From positions 60,695,678 to 60,759,677 of the forward strand of contig NC_068359.1 in assembly GCF_020536995.1 (NCBI RefSeq): a stretch of 64,000 bases of DNA, written 5' to 3'. The first letter of the stretch is position 1. The number at the start of each line of letters is the position of its first letter. Shown one piece after another: positions 1 to 11,818 of this stretch. A model generated the notes under the pieces. That model saw only the letters and a program-made list of their open reading frames with translations, was not told the DNA's origin and ran no database searches. The position numbers were made by a program, and so were the translations under genes. The DNA is from Dreissena polymorpha (Eukaryota > Mollusca > Bivalvia > Myida > Dreissenidae).

Positions 1-150
1 ACTTTCCGCCTAAACTTGAATTTTTCTTAGAGACTTTCTTAAAACATAAATATCATTAAAGCGGAAAGTGTCGGCCCTGATTAGCATGTGCCGATTGCAC
101 AGGCTAATCTGGGACGACACTTTACGCACATGCTTTAAACCCATTTTTAC
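1..150. repeat. Fold-back interspersed repeat, partial copy
   Basis: The right half of a short interspersed element cut by the window start. It holds the paired cores AAGTGTCGGCCCTGATTAGC and GCTAATCTGGGACGACACTT around a short loop and ends in ACGCACATGC. The same element occurs at 21131-21343, where both ends are visible. No coding capacity. The family is non-autonomous and MITE- or SINE-like; I know it only as abundant in bivalve DNA. Confidence 0.75.
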
Positions 151-950
151 ATAACACGGCTCAATTTTATATTTTATACATGTATATTCGTTGTATTCAA
201 AAGTATTTTTGTAAGCTTGAATGAAACTTGTCCGAAACGCCTCACGTTCATTAATAGTTTAGGCCCTGACATAAGAAAAACAAAATACTCATGCGAAGTG
301 TCCTACAAGATAAGTATTGATGCAAAGCATTAAAGGGCGTCGGGAATTTCAGTGTTAAAGGCACTCAATGAAGTTACATGGAACGATTTTTGTTCTACTG
401 TAAATGTTAATATATTGGCCGATTATTTTAAACAAAATAGAAAAGGATACTGGTATAACCATTATCTATGATTTTGTGTTATAACCCCCAAATAACCATT
501 ATCTATGATGTTGTGTTATAACCCCCAAATAACCATTATCTATGATTTTGTGTTGTTATCCCCAAATATTTCATAGTTCATTTTATTTACATTGGTTTCC
601 TTCTTTTACTGGCATCCGTGTGCAGTTTTCATTAATGGAACAGAACTGTGTAGGTTTTAAAAAATCTGCTTCATCTTGTAAGCGTTATTTCATATTTTGA
701 CTCAACTTCAAGGGGAGATGATTCTGAACTTAATCTTACGTTGCTCATTACGATAGGGGTTGAGTACTCATTGATATGAAAACACTGTAAAAGTTTTTAT
801 GTGTTTACGAACCCCACCCCCTACCCTCTCACACGTATATGTCATGGGCATAATAAAAATGGTTACAATAAAACAGCATATTTATTTAAACTAAAATGTC
901 TACATCAAAACAAAAAGTTAACATAGAACACAAATAAAATAATTTGATTT
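151..950. other. Intergenic, AT-rich, no gene seen
   Basis: No convincing exon, RNA gene or promoter was seen apart from the short tandem repeat listed separately at 455-568. Confidence 0.6.
455..568. repeat. 37-bp tandem repeat, 3 copies
   Basis: The unit beginning ATAACCATTATCTATGAT recurs at 455, 492 and 529, a period of 37 bp. The first two copies are nearly identical; the third is slightly diverged and decays at its end. Confidence 0.85.
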
Positions 951-951
951 T

Positions 952-1018
952 ACTGGGGCTCGCACCTTAGGTCTCTCACATGTGAAGCGAGCGTGTAACC
1001 ACTACAATACGGAATCGC
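952..1018 (-). repeat. tRNA-derived SINE head (fragment)
   Basis: On the minus strand this reads as a tRNA-like stretch with an A-box-like TGTAGTGGTTA and a decayed B-box region (GGTGCGAGCC). The acceptor ends do not pair as a 7-bp stem, so it is a SINE head or tRNA pseudogene rather than a working tRNA gene. Confidence 0.55.
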
Positions 1019-2764
1019 ATGAAAATCACCTTCTCACTTAGATATTGATACGCTATTAATAGTCGGTTTAAATGTAAACCCGGAAGTTTAAACGCTGGAT
1101 AGTGAGCGGGGTTAAAGGCCCATACCAAAGGGTCCATACCACTGGCAAGAAAGGGGTCAGGCCTGCGGCCTTCTATATGTGGTTCTTAAAACAAAACTGT
1201 AGCAGGACTTGATAGTAATGAGACTGGGGTGCTGTGATGGTGCTCCTCATTGATAAGCGGCTGCTTCCTTTATCAAGACTCATTATTACAATTAATAATT
1301 CGTGCCGCGCTTTGCGCTCTAAAGCGCCTTTATTAGTAACTAGGTGGTTTCTAGGATAGTGGAACAAAGAAGTTTTGTTTTTATACGAAACCAGAAACTT
1401 TCACCGATTCGCGTATTTGCCCAGTCCCTGTGATCTTTTATTATTGCCCAGTCCTTGTGATCAGTTATTAATTAAAAGAATTAGCTTTGCATTATTGGCA
1501 ATAAATGTTGTAGTGAATGTAATAGGCACAAATGCAGTACTTATTTACACTAATTCACACAAAACATCACCACTATGCAAGATATTCTAACAACAAAAAT
1601 ATATACATTGATCCGTAAAATTCTTCTCCCATAAGCGAAAAAAACGTATTACATACTAGTCGCCGCACTTCAGTGCGACGCCAATAATACAAAGACAGTA
1701 TTTGAATGGTTCAACGAAAACTAGTATTTACCTACAGCGATTTTACTTTCAAAATTACTAAGTTTCTTAATTTCAAACGTAACTTGTTCAAAACAACGAA
1801 TTGTTATTTGTTGAGGTTAGTGTCTATAAATACTTACTAATATGGAGTCTTTATATAGCGTACACTAGAAGACAGGTAAAGTTGTTGTTATTTATTGTGG
1901 CGTATGGTTCCTGTGTTGTTATGTGTTTTTTGTATATACATGTAAATGTATTGTTTGCTTATCGAGATCCAAGTTCGTGTATTTGTGTATGTTTCATTTG
2001 TATGTGTACTTACGCTTCATTCGCAATCTGTAATGTTAAACATTTAAACAAGTACACAAACAAAGGCAATATAACTTCGATGTTTTTTTCTCTATCATTT
2101 AACAGTAAAACGGTTTTGCGTTATCAATTGAAAATTGCAGTGTTTTTTAATAGTTTTAATACATTTAAAAAGACACGTATTGTCATTTAACACCATCACA
2201 TTGCTTATAAACGTCTTACTACCAATTGTATGGTCTCGCGTACTATCACCACGTTGGTTTCTCAAGCATTCACGTGGAAACTCGTTATATATATTTCAGC
2301 TATGTACCACAAATAACAACATTTGCCGTGGATGTAGTTTTGTGAAGTGTCAGATGCCCTTTTCAGCAGCTGTCAATATTAGATCGAGGTTCAAGCAAGT
2401 ACAAATTGGTCACTATTGTTGTCGAGAACATATGTTACAGTTTTGGAAAATATAGCTCAACAAACTGCGAGTCGATGTACAAACTTGACATAGTTCGAAT
2501 GGCTAAATGCTAGTACTCTTATATAGCCATATCAAAGTCTCACAAACGATTCCCACGTTCTCGAAAGCTAAAACAAGCTGACGTTTTTTAGCGAGAACGA
2601 CGACATTTGCCGGTATGTCTCCAAATATATACAACGGATCACTTAGTGTGAACATCCCTGTCAGTAAAGTTCGCCTGCGATTGTGGTCTGCATATTCCCT
2701 ACAGTCTTGAAAAAAAGTTGACGCTATGTTGCGTTTTAGGGGAAGGGTAACTCCATATTTTGTG
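1019..2764. other. Intergenic, several short open frames, none recognised
   Basis: AT-rich DNA with open stretches at 1801-2190 (129 codons, plus) and 2503-2844 (113 codons, minus). Their composition is that of random AT-rich translation, no domain is recognised, and no splice-site context supports them. The minus frame at 2503-2844 is the less AT-driven one and could be a remnant of an old element, but I cannot assign it. Confidence 0.45.
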
Positions 2765-2985
2765 AGGTGTAATTTAACACTTGATGAATTCCTATTTTGT
2801 TGATTTAAGTATTTCGTCTGTAGAACGCCACTTGATGAATTCATACTTCTTTTTTTTTAATATTTCGTCTGCGTACGCCACTTGATGAAGTCCTATTTCG
2901 TGTATTTGAATAATTCGTCCGCGTTCGCCACTAGAATAATTCCTATTTCGTTTATTGGAATATTTCTCCTGCGAACGCCTCTAAC
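2765..2985. repeat. Degenerate ~57-bp tandem repeat
   Basis: About four imperfect units share CGCCACTTGATGAA, TCCTATTTCGT and AATATTTCGTCTGCG at roughly 57-bp spacing. Units diverge progressively, so this is an old minisatellite. Confidence 0.65.
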
Positions 2986-4039
2986 AATCCGTTTTTGTAG
3001 GGATTAATCTCTAACAATCCACTTTAGGGTGTTTTATGGGTTTTTTGGGGGTTGAACACGGATTATTTGGGAATTTAAGGGCTGAAAAGGGATTCTAGCA
3101 CTATGCGATGCGTACGGGTGAAAAGGCGGAGTTTAGAACGTAAGCTTGTGCTAGTGGTGCGCATGCGTAGGGCTGAAAAGGCGGAGTTATTAGCGCGAGC
3201 TTCATTCAAGATCTATATATAAACAAAGATTAAAACATCCATTCGGACCAATAGAACGTATCAGGAATTCGCGCAGCGAAAACGAAATCTGAATCACGTG
3301 ACATCAATCAGGCAGCCGCTAATCTCACTCTGTTATGGTTACATTACACTAAATCATTGTGTATCCCTCCGTGGTCCATTCGAAAGTAGTGCCTATTTCT
3401 AAAGAGTTCCTTTTCTCTTCTTGAATATAAGCCATTTAACAATGTGAGACATGTCTTTTGTGGTTATTTGTAATATCCTGTATGTGTCTGGAGTACTTTG
3501 ATGCCTTGGATTGGAAGCTAACTTAAAAGATGAACTTTTGAGGGTGTGTTTTCTATTGTGTGGGGCTTTTGTCGAAATTAGGATTCCGAAACGCGTTTTT
3601 CTACGGTGGGTTCATTCGACAGCGATTTACTTTCTTAGAAGTTGCGAGACGGTATGTTTTTGATTGCAATTATTGGAAGATGACAGATCCATCTTTAAAA
3701 TTATACCAGGTTCGGAAAAATTGATACGTCGGAAAGGCAATAAAAATGCTGTGAAAGTTGTCAGTTTTATAATGGGACCCTATGGGAATCGGAATTAGTG
3801 TAATATAACCTTATCTGGCGTTATCTTGCGCTACGGGAGCGTGTCTGCCGCTTCATTCCAGTAAACAACATTTTATGACTGCGTACAATACAACTGAAAA
3901 CATGTTAAACATGCAAAAAAGTTTCGATATTTAAAGTAGCGTTGATGAATTGAACGTGATTTTGAAATAAAACATAATAGGTTTGAAACATGTGAATCTC
4001 TGATCCAATAATAAGCAATAATACGAAATATTGGTATTT
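2986..4039. other. Intergenic with a small direct duplication
   Basis: A segment containing GAAAAGGCGGAGTT occurs twice, near 3120 and 3175, each preceded by a CTAG(C/T)-rich stretch. TATATATAAA lies near 3212 but no coding exon follows. Nothing else recognised. Confidence 0.45.
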
Positions 4040-4700
4040 AGTAAGCTGTTTTACAAGTACACCTTTCAATTGCCTAAAACTTAATTATTTCTTTTTGGAA
4101 ATAATGAATAAAGTATAAGTATATATAGTGTTATCAAAATCTATAGTCTATAACTTAATGCTTTTAACTTTAATATTTTCGCGGGTATTAAATAACAATA
4201 CTTTGAGAGATTATAGGCTGAGTTAGACTTTTTAAAACTATATAAATACTTCTTATCATATACGTTTACGTATCATTTTAAAGGTAATATAAAAATGTAC
4301 AAGACAAAGAAATCATTTTGATTTTAACGTGAACAGTCTCGCAGATATGCATTACCGATGCAGATTTTCTTATTGAAAAGTACAGTATTGCCTTTGCCTA
4401 AAACTTTACTATTTCTAAATTTACATTTCATGTTTGAATATTTGGAGGTATAATGAAAAGCTACAGCCGAAAATAAATTTAGCCATTTAAACTGAAGTAG
4501 TTCAGAAAATATTCAGTAGAGAATCTTTGAACGATTTCAGGCCGTGGCGCACTTTTTAATTGAAAAGTTCATATCTGCCTTTACCTGAAACTGTAATTTT
4601 ATTTGAATTTCGTAATCAAGTATAATTTTATAATTAATATAAAAGACTAAAGGCTGAAATAAAATTGATGAATTTATATTAAACTGTTCTGACGATGTTC
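4040..4700. repeat. Very degenerate tandem repeats, ~150-200 bp
   Basis: Similar blocks containing TGCCT(TTG/TTA)CCTAAAAC, then a GGCTGA or AGCCGA motif, recur near 4070, 4390 and 4575. Identity is low, so the boundary and copy number are uncertain. Confidence 0.4.
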
Positions 4701-4889
4701 TCCATATTTTCTAAACTGACATTTTTCTTTATTAAATTTTCCAAATAAAGTGTAAATTTTAGATAAAAGGGAATTGTTCACATATTTTGGCATGTTTTTA
4801 AATTCGTCATTAACTGCTTTAAATCGATAAATTTGAACATCGGAACAAAAAAGCTCAAGTATTAAACAAGAATAAAATTAAACAAAGAA

Positions 4890-4950
4890 AACAAAGTTAC
4901 CCACACCAGGGCTCGATCCACTGACCCTTGGAACAATACAAGTAGTGTCA
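4890..4950 (-). repeat. tRNA-derived SINE head (fragment)
   Basis: The minus strand reads AAGGGTCAGTGGATCGAGCC followed by TGGTGTGGGTAAC, matching the B-box half of the SINE heads at 34134-34226 and 38815-38910. Only the 3' half of the head is clear. Confidence 0.6.
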
Positions 4951-5320
4951 CAAAATAAAACGAAAAAAACAGAACTCCCAAATTATTCAATCGATTCGCG
5001 TTTGTTACGCTTTATAAATTTCAAGTTTTTTCAATCGTCAAAAGATGCATATAATGGACATTTTCTAGCATTTTAAGTGCTCAGTATTATTGTTTCCTCG
5101 CAAATAACATAACTACATGTACAACTAAAATTTGCAAATCTCAAACAATTTGTTTCAATTTTGTAAATTTTCCAAAGTGTGAATAAGTCCCTTAAACTAT
5201 AAAACAGGAAACACATATATTGCTTTTGCTTTCTTTTATTACGGAAACATAATATTAGCAAGACAATAAACATTTTGAATACAAATCTGCGATAGAGGCG
5301 TAAACGCATTCTCTTCAAGG

Positions 5321-5470
5321 GTGCCCCAATGTGGATTAAGAGTGTTTACTGTTATGTCTGTAATACCACATGTCTGCGCATTTGTTGATAAGATTATAAC
5401 GATAAGATGACTGAAATCTCGACAAAGGGCTAATTTCCGTAAAAACCCGATTGCGCTAATCTTTGTTAGT
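5321..5470. repeat. Direct repeat flanking a SINE, copy 1
   Basis: This ~150-bp block (CCCCAATGTGGATTAA ... GATAAGATGACTGAAATCTCG ... CGCTAATCTTTGTT) recurs at 5676-5815. The two copies bracket the SINE at about 5480-5675. They are diverged, so the duplication is not a simple target-site duplication. Confidence 0.75.
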
Positions 5471-5479
5471 TTAGTTAAA

Positions 5480-5675
5480 ACATATTTATTTTAGCTCGAT
5501 TGCATCGAAAGCCTTAGTCATATAGAAACGCTCTCGAGTCCGTCTCCTGACACTAGAACCAGTGCTTGGTGTCTTTGAGGGGGATCGAAGGAACGCTCCC
5601 AGTGAGGTTCGAACCCGTGACCTCCCGATAGCTAGGCGGACGCCATATCCACTACGCCACGGCAACCTAAATGAC
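5480..5675 (-). repeat. tRNA-derived SINE
   Basis: Read on the minus strand from about 5670: a tRNA-like head with A box GGCGTAGTGGATATGGC and B box GGTTCGAACC, then a body with GGGAGCGTTC, GACACCAAGCACTGGTT and GACGGACTCGA. The same family occurs at 11745-11818, 20945-21072 and 57990-58184. It is non-coding and depends on LINE machinery by general SINE biology. Confidence 0.85.
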
Positions 5676-5815
5676 CATGTCCCCAATGTGGATTAATTTT
5701 GTTTACTGTCATGTCTGTGACAGCGCATGTGTTGATAAGATTATCACGATAAGATGACTGAAATCTCGTCGCCAGGCGTGAACACCAGATAACGCTAATC
5801 TTTGTTTATTAGAAT
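5676..5815. repeat. Direct repeat flanking a SINE, copy 2
   Basis: Second copy of the block at 5321-5470, sharing the CCCCAATGTGGATTAA start and the GATAAGATGACTGAAATCTCG core. Confidence 0.75.
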
Positions 5816-6099
5816 AGAACATTTCTTTTATTATGACTTGCACAATGTACATCGTCAGTATAACAAAACAAACAAATCATGATTTAGATTCATGTCACGT
5901 TAATCATATTATATATAATTTCATAACATACGGTATATACTAAAGTACATACGGTATACCGTGTCTTTGCTATAAAAATGTAGCATTTAAATATTTTATT
6001 CGAATATATTGTGTTAGTTCAGAATGTTTAAGTACGTTTCTTTATTTAAAAGGATGAACTTACATTAAATTGTTTCGTTTATTTAATTCGTATTTAATG

Positions 6100-8455
6100 A
6101 AAAGAGAATTTTTACTTAATTTTTCTTTTTATCAATGCCCAACATTTCCAAAAAAATAAACATCGATGGGCGTTGGTAATAGTACTTTGGTACATATTTT
6201 TTGCGAATCTCCTCTCAAAATGGACATAAAAGCATGAACTGATACTCATCTTCAATATCCTTTCAATTACAAAATAAACAATAACGCTGATCCTTATCAA
6301 CTCGTTTTCTACCATATCAACCCGTTTGTGTTCTTAGTGGGTGAACCGATAGTCTTAGTCTACACAAAACAAAACATTCTAAGGCTGCTAGGTAGTAAAT
6401 CTTGGTATGATTCGTATTTGAATTTTTTTTTGATAAGGACATAATTTGTAAGAACATGGTTTGTCTGCATGTTCTGGGACCATTCCTGAATGAAATTGTC
6501 TATGACACGTTGTTTGAAAATACTGATAAAAGATTAAAAATCGACATTGTCAGCATCTTCAAAGACATAAGAGAAATCATAATTAGTCAGCAATAACTTT
6601 TCATTAGATAACCATTGTTACAATCTCCCTTGGCTTGCTCATAAATCTTTTAAATAATAATTTTATCTGTATGTATAATTTTACTCCAGTATTTAATCAT
6701 TTTTAGATACCTTGAAATGAACGGAGGGTACCGACCTAATTCCCCATATGCGCCCGCATTAGATGTTTTAGTTTCAAGTTTAAAAATACGTTTGCAAAAT
6801 TTCAGGTGAAGTATCTCTAGTTCTTTTGATTGTTTAAATCCACATACCCAAGCTGAATAGATAAGTATTGAACCAACAAATGAATCAAAGAGTTCACACA
6901 ATATCTTTGGCTTCAGTTCGTACTTTTTACAATGTTGCAGTTACATATTCAATGTCTTAATAGCTTTACCTGCTTAATATTCTTGGTTCAGCTTGAAATT
7001 CTCAGTGTAGTTAAAAACAGAACCAACATAATTAAAATCGTCTACAACCATTAATTCTTTGCCATCGAAGCTCAATTTTTCATTTGATAACAGTCTGCTC
7101 CTCTTGCTGAAACCATATTTTTTGTTTTGTCTGTGTTAACAGTAAGTCCCCATGTTTTACAATATGAATGCAAACCATTAATATTGGTTTGTAAATCCTC
7201 TGGCGATTTCGCAAAAATTGCCATATCGTCTGCAAAAAGTAAAAGCATTAACACAAAATCGTCTATTAATAAACCAGAATTAGGTTCATTTTGTAAATAA
7301 AGTTCAATGTCATTAACAAAGAATGAAAACAAAATCGGCGAGAGTACCTCACATTGCCTCAGGCCAACTGCATATTAAAATAAATCGGAATATGTGTAAC
7401 ATGATTTTACACATGATTTTACTTTCGGATACATATCTAGTATGATTCTTAACAATTTACCTAGAATTCCGGATTTGTACATTTTCAACCAAACGGCATT
7501 CCGATAGATTGAGTTAAAGAATTTTAACATATCGGCAACAATTACATAAAGACGTTTATTTTGGTTAAGCTATCTTTGAATGACCGACAAGAGTATAAAA
7601 ACGGCATCAACGGTTGATCTTCCTTTCCGAAATCCGAACTGAGCGTCCGAAATACTATTATTTTCGTGCTTGTTTTTTACAGTGGTAGTTAATTTAGACA
7701 AACAGCTTACAAGTGTTACACCTCGGTAGTAACTAGCATTTTCCGTATCCCCCTTTTTATGTATAGGTACAATTACCCCCTCGGTCCACTTATCAGAAAA
7801 ATGCCCAGTGTTTATAATAGCATTAAAAATATCACACAAATGTGATCCTAAAATATCCACGCTTTCCATGAAATACTCATTCAGCAGGTTATCATAGCCA
7901 CATGCTTTACGCGATTTCAAAAACCTAACGGCATTAACAATTTCGTCAGTGGTGATTTGTTTATCAAGTTCCGGAAACGGGACATCACATTTCTTAAAAT
8001 CATTTAAGCGACAAAATTGCTCAGCCACGTCATTTGAGCATTGCGAAATATCATTACTTAATGAAGAGAAATAGTTATAAAAATCATCATAAGAAATGTT
8101 GTTATTCTTTCTAGTCTTATTATTTTTAAAATGCTTCCAAAACTCCTTAGGTTTAGCGTGCTATATTTTCTCTAATTCATAAAACTTATTATTTTCTAAT
8201 AACCGTTTCTTTTTATTTATTAAAGATTTATAATTTGATTTTTGTGTGCAAAGTAAATGTCTACTCCCTGTTGTTTTGCAAAAATTAAATTTTCTCATAG
8301 CTTGTAAATATATAGTGTTAGCTTGAACACATTTATTATCGAACCAGTCCGCATGCTTAAAATGCGCTGCATCATTATAAAAAACATTTTTTTTATTGTT
8401 TCCTTTTATTCTATATATATGGTTGCATAGAGAAAAAATATTGTTTAGCAAAATC
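6100..8455 (-). mobile_element. Decayed non-LTR retrotransposon (LINE), RT region and C-terminus
   Basis: A minus-strand LINE remnant read from about 8455 down to 6100. Order: a pre-RT linker with WFDNKC (8161-8451); RT fingers with KACGYDNLLNEYF, GVIVPIHKKGD and QFGFRKGRSTVDAV (7570-8028); GLRQCEVLSPILF and the catalytic FADDMAIF (about 7230-7370, where FADD is the YxDD-type motif); a post-RT segment with GELGRYPPFISRYLKMIKYW (6650-6901); and a C-terminal piece with ERRFAKNMYQ (6112-6315). No endonuclease domain is left on its 5' side, where it meets another LINE at about 8455. Stops and frame changes split it into at least five open pieces, so it is dead. The clade is not settled; the motifs fit the Jockey/CR1/RTE-like groups rather than L1. 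Confidence 0.85.
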
Positions 8456-10038
8456 CAATGTATTGTTTATGATACATCCATTGCTGAAACTTGGATTGTG
8501 AGTTTTTGCATACAGTGTACTCATCTGACCCTTATCTCTATTACACTAAGCCTATTGTTTAGTATGATTAGCTCTTCTCTATATTTTAAAATGAAACCAA
8601 CTACACAAGCACACACAAATTATCATTCACATCACCCTCCACCTTTTTAAATGATTAAAATATGTAATTTGAATGTAAAAGGCCTAAAACAATTTATAGA
8701 AAAACGAATAAAAATCTTCGAATGGTTAGACGAAAAAAATATAGTTTATGCCTACTACAAGAAAGTCACTTGACACATACTTTAGCACAAACCTTAAAAG
8801 ATGAATGGGACGGAGACATCTATCTTTGGACAACATACTAATAAACAAGACATTGCCTTTCTGATTGAATAACAATAAAGGGATCACGGTCGATAACTGT
8901 AACGAAATAATAATTGGCAGACAAGCAAGTATAGATATCAAAATACATGAAACACAATTAACATTAATCAACGTTTAAACACAAAACCAACTATATTTTG
9001 TAGATTAGACTATTTTTTAATATCTGAGTCACTTTGCAAGATTATTGACACATGTAGCATAAAACCAGGATGTATGACTGACCACTCTCTAGTTGAACTT
9101 AAACTGCACAAAATACCTGAAAGAGGATCAGGATACTTTAAAATTAATAACAGCATCTTACACAATAACAAAAACAAATAAAACAAAAATATTCAATTCA
9201 GTTACAAAACACATTATGGGAAGTAATTAAAGGAAATATACGTAACACAACAATTAGATACACATCATTTACAAAAGAAGAAACACAAATACGTGAACCT
9301 GAAACCATACAACCATTGAAACACTTGAAAACCAATTGCATGAAACAAACACAAATGATACCACCGCCATTGAAAATGAAATAATATCGAAACAAACAGT
9401 ATTAGAAGGAATCTATCATACTCATCTCAATGGAATAATACTACGAGCGCGTGCACAGCATGTTGAACACAACGAAAAAAGTACAAAATACTTCGCAAAC
9501 ATTGAAACACGTAGAAGTGAGCAAAACTGTAAACAGATTAGTAGTCAATGGCGAAGATATAACAAACAGAACTCAAATACTAGAAAAACAACGTTTATTT
9601 TTCGAAACCTTCTATAAACGATAAAATGTTGAAAATAATACCCTTTTTAAAAATACACATCATGCTTTAAATCAAGAGGAAAACCTATTGTGTGACGGAT
9701 TACTTAATGAATATAGATGTGGATTAGCACTGAAAGAAATGCAAAATAACAAAAGCCCAGGATCTGATGGTATCACAATCGAGTTTTATAAAATATTCTG
9801 GAATGATATTAAAACGCATTTAAATGACTCACTTAACTATTCATTTAACAAAGAAAATTTTACTGCGCTTCAAAAACAAGGTATAATATCACTCATTCCA
9901 AAACCTAGAAAAAACTGTGAATCCTTATCAAACTTGCGCCCGATTAGTTGACTGAACAATGATTATAAAATTGCAACTAAAAGTATATCAAACAGAATCA
10001 AAAAAATATTAACATCAATCATTTCAAGATCTCAATCT
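8456..10038 (+). mobile_element. Decayed Tx1/L1-like LINE, 5' part
   Basis: A second copy of the LINE family present intact-looking at 28776-32752. Here the start of ORF2 is visible: ATG at 8651, overlapping a preceding stop as TAAATG, opens with MIKICNLNVKGLK, the N-terminal NVxGL motif of an APE-type endonuclease. The open stretch ending at 8650 (HSHHPPPF) may be the ORF1 tail. The copy then has a ~260-bp internal endonuclease deletion near 8977 relative to the better copies, several stops, and the RT motif SPGSDGITIEFYKIFW at about 9757-9805. Similarity stops at about 10038, just after the ISRSQS region, so the RT core and 3' end are missing. Loss of the 3' end is unusual for LINE insertions and implies a later deletion. 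Confidence 0.85.
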
Positions 10039-10292
10039 TCCTTCACCTTCACGCTTAGGCCTCATTCTATGCACTCTCTCGAAGCTTATTTATAGATATA
10101 TCTTTGATCATCCACACCTTTTTATTGTAAACGATTTGTTTAAACAAACTGTTAAAAATTGTTTTTTATGAAAATTTAAATGCATATGGTGAGCAATTAA
10201 TTACTAATGGCGATTAAATTCTAAAAACAATAACCTTTTACAATTGTACGTGGTAGCAATTTAATTTCAGTACATGTTTATTTCATCATGTC
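10039..10292. other. Intergenic, nothing recognised
   Basis: Short AT-rich stretch between the LINE breakpoint and the CAGA microsatellite; no feature seen. Confidence 0.5.
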
Positions 10293-10324
10293 CCTTTACA
10301 GGCAGACAGACAGACAGACAGACT

Positions 10325-10416
<92 letters not shown>

Positions 10417-10417
10417 T

Positions 10418-10495
<78 letters not shown>

Positions 10496-10496
10496 T
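10293..10496. repeat. (CAGA)n microsatellite
   Basis: About 200 bp of CAGA/GACA repeats with isolated interruptions (GACTGACA near 10320, GACATACA near 10415). Open frames through it on both strands are by-products of the repeat. Confidence 0.98.
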
Positions 10497-11744
10497 TTTT
10501 ACCAATCGCGTCTTTCAGAAGTATTATTTGATAAAAGTTAATGTTGACTAAATATCGTTAGAAGTGACATGTTAACATCTGGTGTGCAACTATAAGTATT
10601 TCTTTCATGTGTGTTATTTTTAACTTGTGTGTAGCTGAAAGCTATAGAGATTAATGAGCTTTAATTGTACTGTTAGCAGTGTTCGTATTTTTATTATATG
10701 AAATTTAGTGCGTGTGTTTCTGTGTCTGAGGGGGGGGGGGGGGGGGGTTAGCCCCCATAAGTGTATGTAGGCTCAACCGAACTATGACTGATTTTGTATA
10801 TCTAGTTGTTTTCTTTTATTCAACCCCGTAAAAAAGAAAATGATATCTGGCAATAATTACCAATATCACCTTTTCAAATAATATATTTTATGTTGCTTTC
10901 TGTTTGTGCCCAGATGTTTCGCAAACTGGTTTAAGTATTCCATTTATATTTGCTTAACTGTTGTCGCAAAACATTTATAATAATTGTATTACTAGTATGT
11001 TGCAAGATAAAAATTCAATACAGATTTGTTATTGTATGCATTTGTAGAAGGCATCCTAAGGTATCCTGCCGATTGCCCATCAGTTATCCATCAACAGTAG
11101 AGCTGTCGACAAGCTATTGGCATAAAACAGTTATAAAAAAGATTTCTCAAATCTAAAGTCTCAGCTACTATAGCTTGTACGGAAGCCAAAAGCACATTTA
11201 CCGAATGGATAACAGTTGATTTTGCGCGTGTATCTAAATAAATGATATATGTATGTATGTTAAAAAACAAGTTAAGTGTATTATATAAACGTTGCTCAGT
11301 GTAATACGGTTCCATGCTTTATATTTAAAACTTTCTTCTGTTATTTGTATTGGATAAATGTCAGATAATTTGTATGTTCACGTCTTGAACGAATTGTATA
11401 TAGTGTGACCCTATAACCTGCATGAAAGCAACTACGTATTTTATTCTGTTAGTGTTTTGTTTTAAATTAACGGTAAATGAGATTTTCTGCATTTCCTATA
11501 ATCATGAGCCCAAGTAAAGCGAAATATCGAAACACCTAGCTCATGTTTTGCTTTGCCAACGGGTTTATTACCGTCAGCATTGTGAGGGTGCGGTTGCCGA
11601 GGTTTTAAAGCCCTTGGAGTAGCTCTGCTTGGTTTCAACCCTTGTTTTTCAGAACAATGTTTTTGTTTGAAACTGTTTATTTTATCTCTACCGAAAACAT
11701 AGGATTGGGATTTTTGAAGACACTATCGCAACTGTTTATGTGGT
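10497..11744. other. Intergenic, with a 17-bp G run
   Basis: No gene recognised. A homopolymer of about 17 G lies at 10731-10747. The stretch around 11560-11640 is moderately GC-richer but shows no exon. Confidence 0.5.
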
Positions 11745-11818
11745 TGAGAACGCTCCCAGTGGGGATTGAACCCGCGACCTCATGAGTGATCAGTGTACAC
11801 CATATCCCGGGCTCCATC
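11745..11818 (-). repeat. tRNA-derived SINE fragment
   Basis: GAACGCTCCCAGTGGGGATT followed by GAACCCGCGACCTCAT and a decayed A-box region match the head and start of the body of the SINE at 5480-5675. The body beyond GAACGCTCCC is missing or unrecognisable. Confidence 0.7.

Noticed and set aside
1801-2190. 129-codon open frame
   Set aside because: Low-complexity AT-rich translation, no recognised domain and no splice or promoter support.
10274-10531. Open frames of DRQT and LSVC repeats
   Set aside because: Products of the CAGA microsatellite, open on both strands by composition.
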